Below, piece after piece: positions 61,011 through 64,000 of a stretch of 64,000 nucleotides of DNA. The notes under the pieces were generated by a model. It searched no databases, was not told the DNA's origin, and saw only the letters and a program-made list of their open reading frames with translations. The position numbers and the translations under genes were made by a program. The DNA lies in assembly GCF_025947185.1 (NCBI RefSeq), contig NZ_CP110001.1:2728001-2792000 (forward strand). The letters run 5' to 3'. The stretch's first letter is position 1; each line of letters starts with the position of its first letter. The DNA comes from Flavobacterium sp. N2038. GTDB taxonomy: Bacteria > Bacteroidota > Bacteroidia > Flavobacteriales > Flavobacteriaceae.

Positions 61011-61673
61011 TATTCTAGTTTTAAAAAAAATTGTAATTAAAAAAAAACAGAAATAAAATAATTTCGAATCCATTAAAAAAGCAACGACCTTATTACTTTT
61101 AGAAATTACTTTCTTATATGGGTATGTCTTTAAACAATTGATACATTCGTATTCATTACAAAACCTCAATTTCGCGGCTAATCCATTTGGTTTGATAAAA
61201 TAACTTTTAGAAAGTTTCGGTTAGTATTTTTCCTCTTTTCGTAATCAATCTTGATACTAATTACTAAACAATTCTAGTGTTTAACCTTAGGTGCTACTAT
61301 CTCCTTTTTGAAGTTTCAACAAATGAATAAATCATTTGCTCATTATTTATGGCTTTTTTACTAATCTGAACCATCAAAAAATGAGCGACAAATTTTTTAA
61401 ATTTTCTCAAAAAAATCATTTTTTAGGTTAATAAATCAGTGAAAGAAAATCAATCTTATATCAACAAAATAATTTGTATCTCGTTGATTTCTAGGATATA
61501 AAATTACTTATATTTTTCTAAACCTAGTGTTAAAATGTGTTATTTTTTGTAAGTAAATACCAATTGTTAACATTGCATGTAATTTTAGCATAGACTAAAA
61601 GCAAATTGAGTAGGTCAAAATGTAAAAATGCCTTATTTTTACACTATAATTATTTAAAACTAAACAAATAGAA
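61011..61673. other. Long AT-rich non-coding stretch before menB
   Basis: This 663-bp region contains no ORF I can support. A 60-codon minus-strand frame (60987-61169) runs into the terminator and shows no recognisable protein features. The region must hold the menB promoter, but I find no clean TTG/TAnnTTTG pair. No riboswitch or repeat family from elsewhere in the window is evident. Confidence 0.5.
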
Positions 61674-62507
61674 ATGGATTGGATTACTGCCAGAGAATTT
61701 GAAGACATAACATATAAAAAATGTAACGGAGTTGCCAGAATTGCTTTTAACAGACCAAATGTTAGAAATGCTTTTCGTCCTAAAACAACCTCAGAATTAT
61801 ATCAGGCTTTTTACGACGCACAGGAAGATACTTCAATTGGAGTTGTTTTGCTTTCTGCAGAAGGTCCTTCTACTAAAGATGGAGTTTATTCTTTTTGTAG
61901 TGGAGGAGATCAAAACGCGCGTGGGCACCAGGGTTATGTAGGTGAAGATGGACAACACCGTTTGAATATTCTTGAAGTACAACGATTAATTCGTTTTATG
62001 CCAAAAGTAGTTATTGCTGTAGTTCCTGGTTGGGCAGTTGGAGGAGGACACAGTTTACATGTAGTTTGCGATATGACTTTAGCAAGTAAAGAACATGCTA
62101 TTTTTAAACAAACAGATGCCGATGTCACAAGTTTTGACGGAGGTTATGGTTCTGCTTATCTTGCCAAAATGGTTGGGCAGAAAAAAGCCAGAGAGATTTT
62201 CTTTTTAGGAAGAAATTATTCAGCACAGGAAGCAATGGATATGGGAATGGTAAATGCTGTAATTCCTCACGATGAGCTTGAAGCTACAGCTTATGAGTGG
62301 GCACAGGAAATTCTTCAGAAATCGCCAACTTCTATAAAAATGCTGAAATTTGCCATGAACTTAACAGACGACGGTATGGTTGGGCAGCAGGTTTTTGCAG
62401 GAGAAGCAACTCGTTTAGCGTATATGACAGAAGAAGCTAAAGAAGGAAGAAATGCATTTCTTGAAAAAAGAAAACCAAACTTTGGTGAAAATAAATGGTT
62501 ACCATAA
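61674..62507 (+). CDS. menB: 1,4-dihydroxy-2-naphthoyl-CoA synthase
   Basis: This 277-residue crotonase-fold enzyme begins WITAREFEDITYKK, typical of MenB. It has the oxyanion blocks FCSGGDQNARG (about 83-93) and VPGWAVGGGHSLHVVCD (about 117-133), and DVTSFDGGYGSAYLAKMVG with the catalytic Asp/Tyr region. The C-terminal end ENKWLP is conserved. It closes the naphthoate ring in menaquinone synthesis. It is followed by menA after 95 bp that include a palindrome. Confidence 0.97.
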   Translation: MDWITAREFEDITYKKCNGVARIAFNRPNVRNAFRPKTTSELYQAFYDAQEDTSIGVVLLSAEGPSTKDGVYSFCSGGDQNARGHQGYVGEDGQHRLNILEVQRLIRFMPKVVIAVVPGWAVGGGHSLHVVCDMTLASKEHAIFKQTDADVTSFDGGYGSAYLAKMVGQKKAREIFFLGRNYSAQEAMDMGMVNAVIPHDELEATAYEWAQEILQKSPTSIKMLKFAMNLTDDGMVGQQVFAGEATRLAYMTEEAKEGRNAFLEKRKPNFGENKWLP

Positions 62508-62525
62508 ATTAATAAAATTCTTTTA

Positions 62526-62583
62526 GGTTTCAAGTTTCATGTTACACGTTCTGCGAATAACCTGAGACCTGAAACTTAAAACC
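62526..62583. repeat. Inverted repeat in the menB-menA spacer
   Basis: Fourteen-nt arms (62526-62539 and 62570-62583, one mismatch) made of GGTTTCAAGTTTCA-type words, with an inner AGGT/ACCT pair. There is no T run after it, so it is not a clear terminator. Confidence 0.6.
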
Positions 62584-62602
62584 AAATAAACTAAAAAATA
62601 GA

Positions 62603-63565
62603 ATGAAACACTGGATTGAAGCCGCAAGATTACGTACATTACCTTTATCTGTTTCCGGAATTATAGTTGGAAGTATTTATGCACTTTCAAACCCTACAGC
62701 AACCATCAACACTCCAACTGAAGTATTTAGCTGGAAGATTTTTGGTTTTGCTCTTTTAACAACACTTGGTTTACAGGTCTTATCTAATTTTGCCAATGAT
62801 TATGGTGATGGAGTAAAAGGTACTGATAATGCTGACAGAGTTGGTCCACAAAGAGCAATTCAAAGTGGTGTAATAACACCGCAGGCAATGAAAAAAGCAA
62901 TAATAATAACATCCTTTTTAACTTTATTATCTGCTATAATCCTGATTTATTTCGCTTTTGGAAAAGATAATTTCGGATACTCAATCTTTTTCTTATTATT
63001 AGGAATTGCAGCTATTATTTCAGCAATTCGCTATACAGTTGGGAATTCTGCCTACGGTTATAAAGGATTCGGTGATGTATTTGTTTTCATTTTCTTCGGA
63101 TTGGTAAGTACTTTGGGAGTTAACTTTTTATATTCCAAAGAAGTTGATCCACTTTTAATACTTCCTGCAATTTCAATTGGTTTACTAAGCGTTGGAGTTT
63201 TAAATTTAAACAACATGCGCGATGAGGAATCTGACAGAAAATCTGGAAAAAACACAATTGTAGTTCAAATTGGCGGAGCAAAAGCTAAAATTTATCATTT
63301 TACGTTGATTATTACTGCAATGCTTTTGGTGGTAATTTTTGCTATTTTAAGTGATTATCGTTTTGATCAGTATTTGTTTTTACTAGCGTATATTCCTTTA
63401 ACGAAACATTTAATCACCGTTTCTAAAAATCAGAATCCTAAACTTTTAGATCCGGAGTTAAAAAAACTGGCATTAAGTACTTTCCTGCTTTCAATATTAC
63501 TAACAGTATGTATGATTTCACTGATTTCTGATATAATTGTAAATCTGTTCTTAGGCGGAAGATAA
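62603..63565 (+). CDS. menA: 1,4-dihydroxy-2-naphthoate polyprenyltransferase
   Basis: This 320-residue membrane enzyme of the UbiA family has about eight to nine helices. The first Asp-rich motif is NDYGDGVKGTDNADRVGPQRAIQSG (about 75-99). The second is NNMRDEESDRKSGKNT (about 202-217). It begins HWIEAARLRTLPLSVSGIIVG as MenA proteins do. It attaches the polyprenyl tail to DHNA at the membrane. It is followed after 30 bp by the metallo-beta-lactamase-fold gene. Confidence 0.95.
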   Translation: MKHWIEAARLRTLPLSVSGIIVGSIYALSNPTATINTPTEVFSWKIFGFALLTTLGLQVLSNFANDYGDGVKGTDNADRVGPQRAIQSGVITPQAMKKAIIITSFLTLLSAIILIYFAFGKDNFGYSIFFLLLGIAAIISAIRYTVGNSAYGYKGFGDVFVFIFFGLVSTLGVNFLYSKEVDPLLILPAISIGLLSVGVLNLNNMRDEESDRKSGKNTIVVQIGGAKAKIYHFTLIITAMLLVVIFAILSDYRFDQYLFLLAYIPLTKHLITVSKNQNPKLLDPELKKLALSTFLLSILLTVCMISLISDIIVNLFLGGR

Positions 63566-63595
63566 AATAAAGTTCAACACTAAAATTTTATAAAA

Positions 63596-64000
63596 ATGAA
63601 AATTACATTTTACGGACACGCTTCTTTAGGCATCGAAGTAGGAGGAAAACATATTATTGTTGACCCTTTTATCACAGGAAACCCACAAGCTTCGGCAATT
63701 GATATCAATACGCTAAAAGCTGATTATATATTATTGACACATGCACATGGTGATCACGTTCTGGACGTTGAAGCTATTGCTAAAAACACCAATGCAACGA
63801 TTGTTTCAAATGCTGAGATCACAAGTTACTACGCAAAATTGGGATTAAACGCACACCCAATGAATCACGGAGGAAGCTGGAACTTTGATTTTGGAAAAGT
63901 AAAGTATGTAAATGCGATTCATTCAAGCTCTTTTCCTGACGGAACTTACGGAGGAAACCCGGGTGGTTTTGTAATCGAAGGCGAGCATAAAAACATTTAT
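63596..64000 (+). CDS. Metallo-beta-lactamase-fold hydrolase (UPF0173-like), 3' end cut by the window
   Basis: From the ATG at 63596, 135 codons run to the window edge without a stop. The N-terminus KITFYGHASLGIEV and the zinc motif LLTHAHGDHVLD (H-x-H-x-D-H, about 49-60) mark a metallo-beta-lactamase fold; SFPDGTYGGNPGGFVIE is typical of the UPF0173/YtkL metal-dependent hydrolases. The full family length is about 225 residues. It follows menA by 30 bp and is probably co-transcribed. The substrate is unknown. Confidence 0.85.
   Translation, partial: MKITFYGHASLGIEVGGKHIIVDPFITGNPQASAIDINTLKADYILLTHAHGDHVLDVEAIAKNTNATIVSNAEITSYYAKLGLNAHPMNHGGSWNFDFGKVKYVNAIHSSSFPDGTYGGNPGGFVIEGEHKNIY

Noticed and set aside
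60987..61169. A 60-codon minus-strand ORF with several Cys
   Set aside because: It overlaps the GC-rich terminator, is dominated by AT-driven Lys/Phe runs and shows no family match.
61200..61673. Possible riboswitch or degraded gene before menB
   Set aside because: No conserved riboswitch core or readable protein fragment could be found by eye; a WISREIEVL-like match on the minus strand (about 61160-61190) is isolated and stops at once.

Overview
The window looks like a chromosomal segment of a Flavobacterium-type member of the Bacteroidota. Supporting signs are the low GC, the lack of Shine-Dalgarno sequences, promoters of the TTG-N19-TAnnTTTG type, a fused lpxC-fabZ gene, a SusC/SusD pair run by an ECF sigma factor and a FecR anti-sigma, the type IX secretion regulator PorX, a T9SS sorting domain, and menaquinone genes. 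I saw no rRNA, tRNA, CRISPR array, insertion sequence or phage gene.

Layout. 1-2251 (minus): a cut DUF3667 membrane protein, a DoxX-like protein and an ECF sigma/RskA-type anti-sigma pair. 2252-3142: a spacer with a 42-codon secreted-peptide ORF and a strong terminator. 3143-11356: glutathione peroxidase, a MutS2 without Smr domain, uracil-DNA glycosylase, alanine dehydrogenase, a GNAT enzyme, TsaE and PorX. 11578-19165: an HD hydrolase, then lpxD, lpxC/fabZ and lpxA (lipid A), efp, a second LpxD-like acyltransferase, an NTF2-like protein and sucD. 19305-23277: a GIY-YIG-like orphan and a secreted leucine-rich-repeat protein. 23539-33089: a sigma/FecR/SusC/SusD uptake locus with a zinc metallohydrolase lipoprotein and a DUF4302 lipoprotein. 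No glycosidase is present, so the substrate may be a peptide or protein rather than a glycan. 33149-42814: two small genes (one resembling a double-glycine-leader natural product precursor), fabG, a vWA-type membrane protein, DUF4846 and M15 peptidase genes, LysR plus a YeiH-type transporter, and an S1/P1-like enzyme. 42927-47288: an LTA-synthase-like sulfatase and a two-component system. 47386-55341: a complete histidine operon, hisGDCBHAF-hisIE, with a histidine-rich leader peptide and attenuator-type terminator. 55483-57589 (minus): DCC thiol protein, GNAT enzyme and thioredoxin-like protein. 57762-64000: menD, DUF2853, cvfB, menB, menA and a cut metallo-beta-lactamase-fold hydrolase.

Three regulatory or peptide elements stand out. 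The first is a predicted antisense small RNA, with its own promoter and terminator, lying opposite the susC leader; it resembles the cis-antisense RNAs of Bacteroides polysaccharide loci. The second is the his leader peptide with four consecutive His codons followed by a terminator. The third is a 78-residue Cys- and Pro-rich peptide behind an LSK...G-R-G leader.

Many spacers, including most of those in the his operon, are self-complementary blocks built from a few recurring words. They are non-coding repeat families and are annotated separately. Several start codons were moved downstream of the longest open frame to the first ATG that gives a sensible N-terminus; each case is stated.
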